64,000 nucleotides of DNA from Massilia sp. YIM B02769 (GTDB lineage: Bacteria; Pseudomonadota; Gammaproteobacteria; Burkholderiales; Burkholderiaceae_D), in assembly GCF_030411995.1 (NCBI RefSeq), contig NZ_JASNRC010000008.1, positions 62,001-126,000 on the forward strand, written 5' to 3'. Shown here piece after piece: positions 19,504 to 26,849 of the stretch. Positions within the stretch are counted from its first letter, which is position 1; each line of letters opens with the position of its first letter. The notes under the pieces were generated by a model, which did no database searches, had not been told where the DNA came from, and was given only the letters and a program-made list of their open reading frames with translations. Made by a program: the position numbers and the translations under genes.

Positions 19504-20193
19504 TTATTCGAACAGCGGCAGGATCGCCAGCGGCGGATTCGCGCTGATCACCTGGGCGCGCACGGCGCCGGCGAAGCGGTAGACCACGCTCGGGAAGCCC
19601 TCGCCGAGCTCGCCCTGGAAGGCCGTGCCAGAGGCCAGCGGCAATGCCTGGTCCTGCCCTTCGGCACGGTGCAGGCGCACCCCGATTTCCCCTGCCCGCC
19701 GGGCAAACACGAAACGCACCCCGCCGCAGCCGCGCGCGCGCAGCGAGGCATCCGCATAGCGCGCGAAGCCGAGCGCCTGTTCGCAGGCGGCGCGCAGTTC
19801 GGCGTCGTCGTAGATGCCGTCGGCCTTCAGCGTCAGCGACACGCGCGGGCGCACCGTGAAGGCGCCGATGCGGCGGTCCAGCAGCAGCGCCGCGTTTTCG
19901 TCGTAGGCGGCCTTCAGCAGCGGGAAGGCGGTGCGGCCGAGCGGGTCGAGCGCCAGGTTGACCTGGTTGGCCTTGCCGGCCAGGGTCAGTTGCAGGCCAT
20001 CGAGCGATGCGCCTTTTTCCAGCGGCACCACCTGCAGGTGGTTCTGCAGCTGGTGCTTCGGGCCGCCGTACTTCTCGAACACGACCATCGCCCGGTAGGC
20101 GTCGCGGTAGCTGACCCAGTCGGCCGCGAGCGCACTGGTACAGGCGCCCAGCGACACGAGGCAGGAGGCGATGAGGTGGCGGGCCGTCGTCAT
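19504..20193 (-). CDS. DUF2987-type secreted protein
   Basis: 229 residues with a signal peptide (TTARHLIASCLVSLGACTSALA). The mature part begins DWVSYRDAYRAMVVFEKYGGP, a signature I associate with DUF2987 proteins. These often sit beside RstAB-like two-component systems. The ATG at 20193 lies 2 bp after the stop of the MipA-family gene, so the two form an operon running opposite to the regulator genes on both sides. A periplasmic role is likely; its function is unknown. Confidence 0.75.
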   Translation of the reverse strand: MTTARHLIASCLVSLGACTSALAADWVSYRDAYRAMVVFEKYGGPKHQLQNHLQVVPLEKGASLDGLQLTLAGKANQVNLALDPLGRTAFPLLKAAYDENAALLLDRRIGAFTVRPRVSLTLKADGIYDDAELRAACEQALGFARYADASLRARGCGGVRFVFARRAGEIGVRLHRAEGQDQALPLASGTAFQGELGEGFPSVVYRFAGAVRAQVISANPPLAILPLFE

Positions 20194-20195
20194 CG

Positions 20196-21038
20196 TCAGA
20201 ACCGGTAAGCGAGGGCGGCGGAAACCGTCACATTCGTCGGCCGCTCGACAAGCGGGCTGCGGCGCGCGTCGCCCGCCAGGCGCTGGACCTGCAGGTTCGA
20301 GGTCAGCATCCACGAGGGCGTCACATCCCAGTTCCAGCGCAGGCCGACGTGGCCATCCTTCAGGCCGCCGCCGGGGCGGTAGATCGGGTTGCCGCTGCGC
20401 AGGGAGTCGATGCGGTCGACGCCGAAAAAGGCGGTGTTGTAGTTGGCGTTGACGAAGCTCAGGCCGGCCCCGGCCGAGATCCGGTGGTGGGCGCCGACCT
20501 GGATCGCCAGGCGCTGCAGGCCCAGGTCCAGGCGCGCGCCGTCGCGCTCGTTACCGGCGCCGTACAGCAGGCTGCCGGTGAGGCGCCAGTCGGGTGTCAG
20601 GTAATAGTTGAGGAAGCCGCCGCCCAGCAGGCGGGTCGAGACCGGCGTCATGCCGGACAGGCGGTTTTCCCCGAGGGCGGCAACGGTCAGGGCAACCAGG
20701 GAATAGCGCGCCTCGATGCCGTCGATGCCGCCGCCCTTGCCCGACTCGTCGCGGCGCGGCTGCAGTTCGACCAGGGGGCCGTATTCGAATTGCGGATTGT
20801 GCGACAGGTGCATGCCGGCGCTCATGCCCGAGACGAAGACGCCATTGCTCCACTGCACCTGCAACACCGGCAGTAACTTGCGCTCGCTGTGCTCCGCCCC
20901 TTCGTAGCGCGCGGCCGAGGCCAGGCCCAGCCCGACATACATGTCGCGGCTGCCGTCGGGCATCGGATTCGTGGCCGGCGTCTGGGCAGCTGCGCTGCTC
21001 GTCAAGACTGCCAGGGCCAGGGCGGAAAACTTGTTCAT
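20196..21038 (-). CDS. MipA/OmpV-family outer membrane protein
   Basis: 280 residues with signal peptide MNKFSALALAVLTSSAAA. The mature part has alternating beta-strand character, contains DMYVGLGLASAARYEGAEHSE and the repeated GL..W pattern, and ends in the outer-membrane insertion signal ALAYRF with a terminal Phe. Members are MltA-interacting or porin-like beta-barrels. It lies between the response regulator and kinase genes on the opposite strand and is a natural candidate target of that two-component system. Confidence 0.85.
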   Translation of the reverse strand: MNKFSALALAVLTSSAAAQTPATNPMPDGSRDMYVGLGLASAARYEGAEHSERKLLPVLQVQWSNGVFVSGMSAGMHLSHNPQFEYGPLVELQPRRDESGKGGGIDGIEARYSLVALTVAALGENRLSGMTPVSTRLLGGGFLNYYLTPDWRLTGSLLYGAGNERDGARLDLGLQRLAIQVGAHHRISAGAGLSFVNANYNTAFFGVDRIDSLRSGNPIYRPGGGLKDGHVGLRWNWDVTPSWMLTSNLQVQRLAGDARRSPLVERPTNVTVSAALAYRF

Positions 21039-21233
21039 GGTCGGTTCAGGTAACGGGTGCTGTATTTTACGTTGAGCAAGGCCCGTCCGAAATATCCTTA
21101 GTGCATGATTTGCACTGCCTACGTCAGGTACACAGGAAGCGCCGCTGTGGCATGCTGCGCGTGCCGGAGAACGCGGGGCCAAGCCAGCCATCCCGCCCTC
21201 CCTCGGCTGGCCACGCGCCGAAGGGCGGCGACC

Positions 21234-21272
21234 GGAATAAAAAAACCCACCGACACTCGCGTACCGAGTGGG
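21234..21272 (-). terminator. Terminator-like hairpin on the minus strand, possible end of a small RNA
   Basis: On the minus strand CCCACTCGG-TACG-CGAGTG precedes TCGGTGGG and a run of seven T. It lies about 200 bp upstream of mipA in the 372-bp gap and belongs to no annotated gene. An upstream AAACGG/CCGTTT pair could form another stem of a short transcript starting near 21320. The remainder of the gap holds no gene that I can see. Confidence 0.35.
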
Positions 21273-21334
21273 CAAACGGAAAACCTGAATCCTGCGTAGC
21301 TTATCCGTTTGGCATGCCGCATTCCCCCCGCAGA

Positions 21335-21408
21335 TGTCGCCTATTTGTCGCTAATTTGTAATTTACCGTTGTCATCATTGCTCCTATACAATGGCGTTAG
21401 GAGAAAAA
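21335..21408 (+). promoter_or_regulatory. Promoter and direct-repeat operator of the kinase gene (copy of the regulator promoter)
   Basis: TGTCGC (21335), TGTCGC (21346) and TGTAAT (21357) are spaced 11 bp apart. They are followed by CATTGCTCC-TATACAATG with -10 TACAAT at 21387 and the ribosome site TTAGGAGAAAAACA. The block is nearly the same as the one before the response regulator gene, from the repeats through to the start codon. Confidence 0.65.
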
Positions 21409-21410
21409 CA

Positions 21411-21461
21411 ATGTTCTTTGTAGGCGTACAAATCGGTCGATGTTGGAGGAAAGACGGGTGA
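21411..21461 (+). CDS. 16-residue leader ORF translationally coupled to the sensor kinase
   Basis: The ATG at 21411 has a strong AGGAG and reads MFFVGVQIGRCWRKDG. Its TGA overlaps the GTG start of the kinase gene as GTGA, and the kinase ribosome site lies inside it. It corresponds in position to the start of the response regulator gene behind the matching promoter, so it may be a remnant of a promoter duplication that now sets kinase translation. Too short to prove from sequence alone. Confidence 0.45.
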   Translation: MFFVGVQIGRCWRKDG

Positions 21462-22759
21462 ACCGGATTTTCTTCCGCTTTTTCTTGCTGGTGATGCTGT
21501 CGATTACGGCGGCGACCTTCGTGATTTATTTCGCGATGAGCCGCCTGTTCGGCGACCCGCTCGACGACATCGCCCGGCGCCAGGCCGCGGCCCAGATCTT
21601 CCTGATCGAGCAATACGTCGACGAAGCCCCGCTTGATGAATGGCTGGTGCGCCTGAACCGGGTGCGCGAAGTGTCGGACACGCGCTTCGACCTGGTCACC
21701 CTGGCCGCCGCGCGCGCCGCCCTGCCCGCCGCCAGCCTGCGCGCCCTCGAGCGCGGCGAGGTGGTGCTCGACATCGACAACAAGGCCTATTACCGCCGCG
21801 TCGACCTGACTGGCGAGCGCTATATCGGCAGCGAGGACGAAGTGATCCACGCCCAGGACTTGCCGATCGACGTCAACCTGGCCCTCAAGATGGAAGCGGT
21901 GCGCTACGTGATCGTGGCCCTGGCCCTGCTGGTGCCGGTGGCGCTGTGGTCGCGCTCGCACTGGCAGGGGTTGCAGAAGCTGTCGCGTGTGGCCGACGAG
22001 TTTGGCGCCGGCAAACTGTCGGCGCGGGCGCGCATGCCGCGTTCGGCCAGCATCTATCCGCTGGCGGAGCGGATCGACCACATGGCCGACCGCATCGAGG
22101 AATTGCTGGTGTCGCAGAAGAACCTGCTGCATTCGGTGTCGCACGAGCTGCGCACGCCGATCGCCCGCCTCGAATTCGCGCTCGAACTGCTGGATGCGAA
22201 AACCGGGGACCCGGCCCAGCGCAAGCGCATCGCCGCGATGGAGGGCGACGTGCGCGAGCTGAACGACCTGGTCAACGAACTATTGAGCATGGCGCGCCTC
22301 GGCAGCGAACAGGCGCTGCAGCGCGACACGGTGGATGTGGCGGCCTTGCTGGACAGCACCGCGGCTGCGCTGCCGCCGGGTGCGCCGGCACTGAGCGTGG
22401 ACGCCGGCGCGGATGCCGGCACGGTCGAGGCCGATCCGCGCCTGCTGGCGCGGGCCTTGTCGAACCTGCTGAGGAACGCACAGAAGTATGCCGCCGCCAC
22501 GATCCGCCTGTCTGCCGCACGCGAGGCGGGCAGGCTAATCATCGCCGTCGAGGACGATGGGCCGGGGATTCCGGAAGAAGAACGCGAACGCATCTTCGAG
22601 CCCTTCTACCGGCTCGACCGCAGCCGCGACCGCGCCACCGGCGGCTTCGGCCTCGGCCTGGCGATCGCGCGCAAAGCCGTACTGCTGCATGGGGGGAATT
22701 TGACAGTGGAACAGTCGGCGCTAGGCGGCGCCCGCTTCACGCTAACGCTCCCCGCCTAG
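21458..22759 (+). CDS. Sensor histidine kinase, RstB-like
   Basis: 433 residues from a GTG preceded by GGAGGA 7 nt upstream; an ATG at 21440 lies in frame but inside that ribosome site. Order of domains: TM helix (about 4-26), periplasmic domain, TM helix (about 149-165), HAMP, dimerisation helix with phosphoacceptor His ~229 in SVSHELRTP, then an ATPase domain with N box NLLRNAQKYA, G1 DDGPGIP, F box EPFYRLD and G2 GGFGLGLAI. It is the likely partner of the regulator at 18790. Confidence 0.9.
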   Translation: MNRIFFRFFLLVMLSITAATFVIYFAMSRLFGDPLDDIARRQAAAQIFLIEQYVDEAPLDEWLVRLNRVREVSDTRFDLVTLAAARAALPAASLRALERGEVVLDIDNKAYYRRVDLTGERYIGSEDEVIHAQDLPIDVNLALKMEAVRYVIVALALLVPVALWSRSHWQGLQKLSRVADEFGAGKLSARARMPRSASIYPLAERIDHMADRIEELLVSQKNLLHSVSHELRTPIARLEFALELLDAKTGDPAQRKRIAAMEGDVRELNDLVNELLSMARLGSEQALQRDTVDVAALLDSTAAALPPGAPALSVDAGADAGTVEADPRLLARALSNLLRNAQKYAAATIRLSAAREAGRLIIAVEDDGPGIPEEERERIFEPFYRLDRSRDRATGGFGLGLAIARKAVLLHGGNLTVEQSALGGARFTLTLPA

Positions 22760-22798
22760 TCCGAAACCGGAGTAGAAACAGTCCGGTTCCGTTGCTCT

Positions 22799-23113
22799 TT
22801 ACTTGCGCTCGGGCTTGACGTGGGTGAAGCCGTACCACAGGTGTTCCCACCAGTGTTCGCGCGACTTCACCGTGTACAGGCAGGCTTTGTCCACGCCGCT
22901 CTTGAACACCGGGTCCGGGCATTGGTTGGTGATCAGGGCGTAGCGCTGGTTTTCCGCATTCACGAGCGTGATGCAGAGCCAGATCACCAGCCCGAGCAGG
23001 ATCACGACCAGCGACCACGCGATGTGGTTGACGTTGCTGGTCTCGAACAGGTCCTCTTCACGAGGGCGGGCGCCCTCGTACATGGCCAGGACCTTGCCTT
23101 CCGTATCGCTCAT
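22799..23113 (-). CDS. Small single-pass membrane protein co-translated with dsbA
   Basis: 104 residues with one hydrophobic helix (IAWSLVVILLGLVIWLCI, about 31-48) and a C-terminal part with two cysteines (NQCPDPVFK and KACLYTVK). The start overlaps the dsbA stop as ATGA, a sign of translational coupling. Orientation is probably N-in, which would put the cysteine pair in the periplasm where DsbA acts. I do not recognise the family; a link to DsbA is inferred from coupling only. Confidence 0.75.
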   Translation of the reverse strand: MSDTEGKVLAMYEGARPREEDLFETSNVNHIAWSLVVILLGLVIWLCITLVNAENQRYALITNQCPDPVFKSGVDKACLYTVKSREHWWEHLWYGFTHVKPERK

Positions 23114-23775
23114 TTCGTCTTGGCAGCTTTCGCGACAAGGGCATCCATCACCTGGAAGCTCGCCTGCATCAGTTGGTTACGGTCGGTGATCTTCAGCTTT
23201 TCCGACACCATGCCCGGCGAAGTCTGGTACTTGCCGTCGATGATGATGGTTGGCGTGCCGCTCACCTGGTAGGCATTCGTGATTTGCGGCAGGCGGCGCA
23301 GCTTGGTGGTCACACTAAACGAGTTCCAGGTTTCCAGGAACTTGGCGCGGTCGATGCCGTTCTTCGATACCCAGTCGATGATCTGCTCGTCCTTCATCAA
23401 GCGCACGCGCTGGACGTGCACGGCGTGCAGGATCTTCGGATGGAATTCGGCCAGCTTGCCCATGGCTTCCAGCGTCAGGAACAGGTGTGCTTCCGGATCG
23501 GTCGGGCCCTGGAAAGGAAGGTGGATACGGCGCAGCACGATGTTGTCACCCTGCTTTTTGACCCATTCGTTCAGGCCAGGTTCCAGCGCGTAGCAGGCCG
23601 GGCAGTGGTAAGCGAAGAACTCGACCACTTCGACTTTCTTGCCGGTCGCCTGGACTTGCTGCGGCGATGCCAGGGTCACGTATTCGACGCCGTTCTGCGG
23701 ATTGGTGGGCGAAGCGAAAGCGGTGCTGGCAACCAGGCTGGCGGCGGCGATGGCGAAACGCAGGGAGCGGCGCAT
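23110..23775 (-). CDS. dsbA: Thiol:disulphide interchange protein DsbA
   Basis: Periplasmic oxidase that introduces disulphides. 221 residues from the ATG at 23775 (AAGAAGGA upstream), with a signal peptide ending STAFA. The active site is CPAC (Cys58, Cys61 of the precursor) in VEFFAYHCPACYALEP, and the cis-proline loop is SGTPTIIIDG. The residue between Pro and the second Cys is Ala where many DsbA enzymes have His, which may affect redox potential. Confidence 0.92.
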   Translation of the reverse strand: MRRSLRFAIAAASLVASTAFASPTNPQNGVEYVTLASPQQVQATGKKVEVVEFFAYHCPACYALEPGLNEWVKKQGDNIVLRRIHLPFQGPTDPEAHLFLTLEAMGKLAEFHPKILHAVHVQRVRLMKDEQIIDWVSKNGIDRAKFLETWNSFSVTTKLRRLPQITNAYQVSGTPTIIIDGKYQTSPGMVSEKLKITDRNQLMQASFQVMDALVAKAAKTK

Positions 23776-23900
23776 AAATATCCTTCTTGTTTGGAAGTTG
23801 AAGAAAACGATCGCGAGATTACCACTTTTTTGGCTCGGCCAAGAAGAGCGGCGCGATTTCTTGCAATTGGTTACGGCTGTAACAGGAGCATACGGAGGAT

Positions 23901-24086
23901 GTAAGGTGGGCACCCCGTGCCCACGCGGAACGATGAGCAGGGTTGGCAGGGTTTCATCCTGTACAGCAAATGCATCGAAACATATTCGAATGATCACTCG
24001 ACAGCGCTAACAATATGTTGCCTCCGTGGTGAGACCCGAGCTAACGCCACGCACGCTTCCGCGTGGGCACGGAGTGCCCACCCTAC
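23901..24086. repeat. REPIN-like inverted pair, GGGCAC subtype, between dsbA and btuF
   Basis: The left palindrome (23901-23930) has stem GTGGGCAC/GTGCCCAC. The right one (24059-24086) is its inverted counterpart and ends CCCTAC. CGCGG ends face inwards around about 130 bp. The left interior flank is GGAACGATGAGCAGGGTTGGC, also found beside other copies (shown here in part). The btuF stop codon TAG is formed by the GTAGGG end of the right copy. With the dsbA promoter it fills the 307-bp gap. Confidence 0.78.
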
Positions 24087-24958
24087 CGAACGCGACGGCT
24101 ACGAGCCTCGTCCAGGCGCGCGCACAGGGCGGCGGCGCCATCCACCACGCGCGGCCCCGGCCGCGTCAGCAATTCCTCGTCCAGCGTGAACAGGTTGTTG
24201 CGGCGCACGGCCGTCATGCCCTTGTACGGCAGCCAGATCGACAAGCCGCGATCCTGCGGGGTGTACAGCTTGCCACCGACGATGGCCTCCGGGTCCCGCT
24301 GCACCACGGCTTCCACGCCCACCTGCGGCGCCACCGTCTTCAGGTCGCCGAAGATGTTGCGCCCGCCGCAGGCGCGGATGGCGTCGCTGGCGATCTGCTC
24401 GCCGTTCAGGGTGTACAGCGGGCTGTCCCAGGCTTGATAAAAGACGGTCACCGGCGGCCGGCTGGCGTAGCGCGTGCGCAGCGCCGTGAGCTTGGCGCGA
24501 TAGGCGCCGGCGGCCGTCTGTGCCGTCGCCTCGGTGCCGAGCAGCTGGCCGAAGCGCAGCAGGCTGGTCGCCACCTCGTCGAGCTTGCGCGGCTCGCTGT
24601 GGAAGACCGGGATGCCGAGCCCCTGCAGCTGGGCGATCTGGCGCGCCGTGTTCCCGCTTTGCCAGACGATCAGCAGGTCCGGTTTCGTCGCGATCACGCG
24701 CTCGATGTCGATCTGGCTGTTCGAGCCGATGGGGGGAATGCTGCGCGCCGCCGCCGGGTAGTCGCTGTAGTTCATGGCGCCGACGATGCGCGCGCCGCCG
24801 CCGGCCGCGAACAGCAACTCGGTGATGTGCGGCGCCATCGAGATCACGCGCTGGGCCGGGCGCGCCAGCGTGACGCGCGCGCCGGCGTCGTCGACCACGG
24901 TGATGGCGGCCTGCGCCGAAGCGGCGAGCATGAACAAGGCGAGAAAGAGCGCTTTCAT
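24083..24958 (-). CDS. btuF: Cobalamin-binding periplasmic protein
   Basis: 291 residues with signal peptide MKALFLALFMLAASAQA. The mature sequence is a class III (BtuF/FecB) substrate-binding protein: RVISMAPHITELLFAAGGGARIVG, IPPIGSNSQIDIERVIATKPDLL and CGGRNIFGDL. It delivers vitamin B12 to the BtuCD transporter. The start overlaps the btuD stop as ATGA. B12 specificity follows from the riboswitch-led operon rather than from sequence alone. Confidence 0.88.
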   Translation of the reverse strand: MKALFLALFMLAASAQAAITVVDDAGARVTLARPAQRVISMAPHITELLFAAGGGARIVGAMNYSDYPAAARSIPPIGSNSQIDIERVIATKPDLLIVWQSGNTARQIAQLQGLGIPVFHSEPRKLDEVATSLLRFGQLLGTEATAQTAAGAYRAKLTALRTRYASRPPVTVFYQAWDSPLYTLNGEQIASDAIRACGGRNIFGDLKTVAPQVGVEAVVQRDPEAIVGGKLYTPQDRGLSIWLPYKGMTAVRRNNLFTLDEELLTRPGPRVVDGAAALCARLDEARSRRVR

Positions 24959-25770
24959 GGGATGTTCCGGATCGGCGTGATGGCGGCGTTCGATTCTGGC
25001 GCATCCGGCAGGAACACTGTGCGCGCGCCGTGGGCAATGGCCGCGATCGGGTGGCCGAGGCAGGCGCTCAGCAGGTCCGGGCGCATCACCTGCGCCGTGG
25101 TGCCGGCATGCCAGCTGCCGTCGCCGTTCAGCAGCAGCGCGTGGGTGGCGCCGCTCCAGGCCAGGTTCAGGTCGTGGCCGACGCTGACCACCGCCCTGCC
25201 CTCGCGGCACAGCTTCGCCATCAGCTCGGTCACGGCCACCTGGTGCGCCAGGTCGAGGGCGTTCGCCGGCTCGTCGAGCAGCAGCAGCGGCGTGTCTTGC
25301 GCCAGCAGCGCGGCAATCGCCACGCGCTGGCGCTCGCCGCCCGACAGGGTGCGCACGTCGCGCTCGGCCAGATGCAGCACGTCGAGCGTGCGCAGCGCGG
25401 CTTCGGCGGCGGCGTGGTCGTCGCTGCCTTCCCAGTAGCGGTCGGCGTGGTAGGGGTGGCGCGCCATCAGCACGGTCTCGATGACGCGATAGGCAAAGGC
25501 GTCGCCGCGCGCTTGCGCCAGGTACGCGCGCTCGCGCGCCAGCGCCGGCAGCGGCCAGTCGGCGATGGGCTTGCCGGCCAGGGCCACCTGTCCGCCGTCG
25601 GGCGCGCGCAGGCCGGCCACGGTGCGCAACAGCGTGCTCTTGCCGGCGCCGTTCGGGCCGATCACGCACCAGCTTTCGCCGGCGTTGACGCGCCAGTCCA
25701 GGTGCGCGACGAGCAGGCGGCCATCGACGCGCAGGGTCAGGTCTTGAATAAGGATCATCGGCTGGGTCAT
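24955..25770 (-). CDS. btuD: Cobalamin ABC transporter ATP-binding protein
   Basis: 271 residues with Walker A GPNGAGKST, signature LSGGERQRVA, Walker B LLLLDEP and the H-loop VGHDLNLA. It powers import through BtuC. It starts 8 bp after the btuC stop and overlaps btuF by 4 bp, so the three are one translational block. A second in-frame ATG at 25758 is the alternative start. The C-terminus ends in a short extension after the ATPase domain. Confidence 0.9.
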   Translation of the reverse strand: MTQPMILIQDLTLRVDGRLLVAHLDWRVNAGESWCVIGPNGAGKSTLLRTVAGLRAPDGGQVALAGKPIADWPLPALARERAYLAQARGDAFAYRVIETVLMARHPYHADRYWEGSDDHAAAEAALRTLDVLHLAERDVRTLSGGERQRVAIAALLAQDTPLLLLDEPANALDLAHQVAVTELMAKLCREGRAVVSVGHDLNLAWSGATHALLLNGDGSWHAGTTAQVMRPDLLSACLGHPIAAIAHGARTVFLPDAPESNAAITPIRNIP

Positions 25771-25778
25771 CGGCAGAG

Positions 25779-26837
25779 TCAGCGGCGGCGCAGGTGAAGT
25801 TGGTGAAGCTGGAACAGGAACACGGGCACGCCGATCAGCGAGGTCAGCACGCCCACCGGCAGCTGCTGCGGCGCCAGTACCGTGCGCGCCAGCGTGTCGG
25901 CGAGAAGGAGGAAACTGCCGCCAACCAGGGTGGCGGCGGGCAGCAGGATCCGGTGGTCGGGGCCGAAGGCATGACGGCAGGCATGCGGCACCACCAGGCC
26001 GACGAAGCCGATGCTGCCGCCGCTGGTGACGGCGCAGGCGGTCAGCAGGCCCGAACACAGGAAAAGAAAACGGCGCTGGGCGGCGACGTCGACGCCGAGC
26101 GCCACGGCGGCGTCGGCATGCAGGGCCATCACGTTCAGCGCCCGCGCGCGGCGCAGCGCCAGCAGCACGGCCGCAAGCAGCACGATCCAGGGCAGCAGGC
26201 GCCAGCCCGACCCGGCCAGGTCGCCGATCATCCAGAACACCATGCCGCGCAGGCGCGACTCGGGCGCCACCGACAGCATCAGGGTCACCAGCGCCATGCA
26301 GGCCGAGGCCAGCATCACGCCGGTGAGCAGCAGCACGCCGGACTCGCCGGTGCGCACCGCGCCGCGTCCGCCGCCAAGATCACGCCGCGCCAGCAGATAC
26401 AGCAGCAGCGAGATCCCGACCGCGCCCGCGAGCGCGCCGAGATCGACCATCCACAAGGCCGCACCGAACAGCAGCGCGGCCAGGGCGCCGACGGCGGCGC
26501 CGGCCGAGACGCCCAGCACGTAAGGGTCGGCCAGCGGATTGCGCACCAGCGCCTGCATCATGACGCCGGCCAGCGCCAGCGCGGCGCCGGTGGCAAAGGC
26601 GCTGCTGGCGCGGCCCAGGCGCAGGTCGAGCAAGGTGGCGGACATGCCGCTTGGGTCTCCAACGATCAGGCTCGATAAGGCCTGCGGCACATCGGCGAGC
26701 GGTACCGGCACCGAGCCGGCCAGGCCGGCAGCGGCGAACACCAGCAGCGCGAGGAAAGCGAGCGCGCTTAGCACAGCCAGCGTTCCACGCTGGCTGTGCA
26801 CACGCTGGGTCCTCGACGCTGCCGGCAGGACGCTCAT
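25779..26837 (-). CDS. btuC: Cobalamin ABC transporter permease (FecCD family)
   Basis: 352 residues with about ten membrane segments and the FecCD-family motifs ALALAGVMMQALVRNPLADPYVLGVSAGA (split for description) and GSIGFVGLVVPH, followed by GGSFLLLADTLAR near the end. It forms the inner-membrane channel with BtuD. It lies 12 bp after btuB. Confidence 0.9.
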   Translation of the reverse strand: MSVLPAASRTQRVHSQRGTLAVLSALAFLALLVFAAAGLAGSVPVPLADVPQALSSLIVGDPSGMSATLLDLRLGRASSAFATGAALALAGVMMQALVRNPLADPYVLGVSAGAAVGALAALLFGAALWMVDLGALAGAVGISLLLYLLARRDLGGGRGAVRTGESGVLLLTGVMLASACMALVTLMLSVAPESRLRGMVFWMIGDLAGSGWRLLPWIVLLAAVLLALRRARALNVMALHADAAVALGVDVAAQRRFLFLCSGLLTACAVTSGGSIGFVGLVVPHACRHAFGPDHRILLPAATLVGGSFLLLADTLARTVLAPQQLPVGVLTSLIGVPVFLFQLHQLHLRRR

Positions 26838-26849
26838 CGGCTTACGCTA

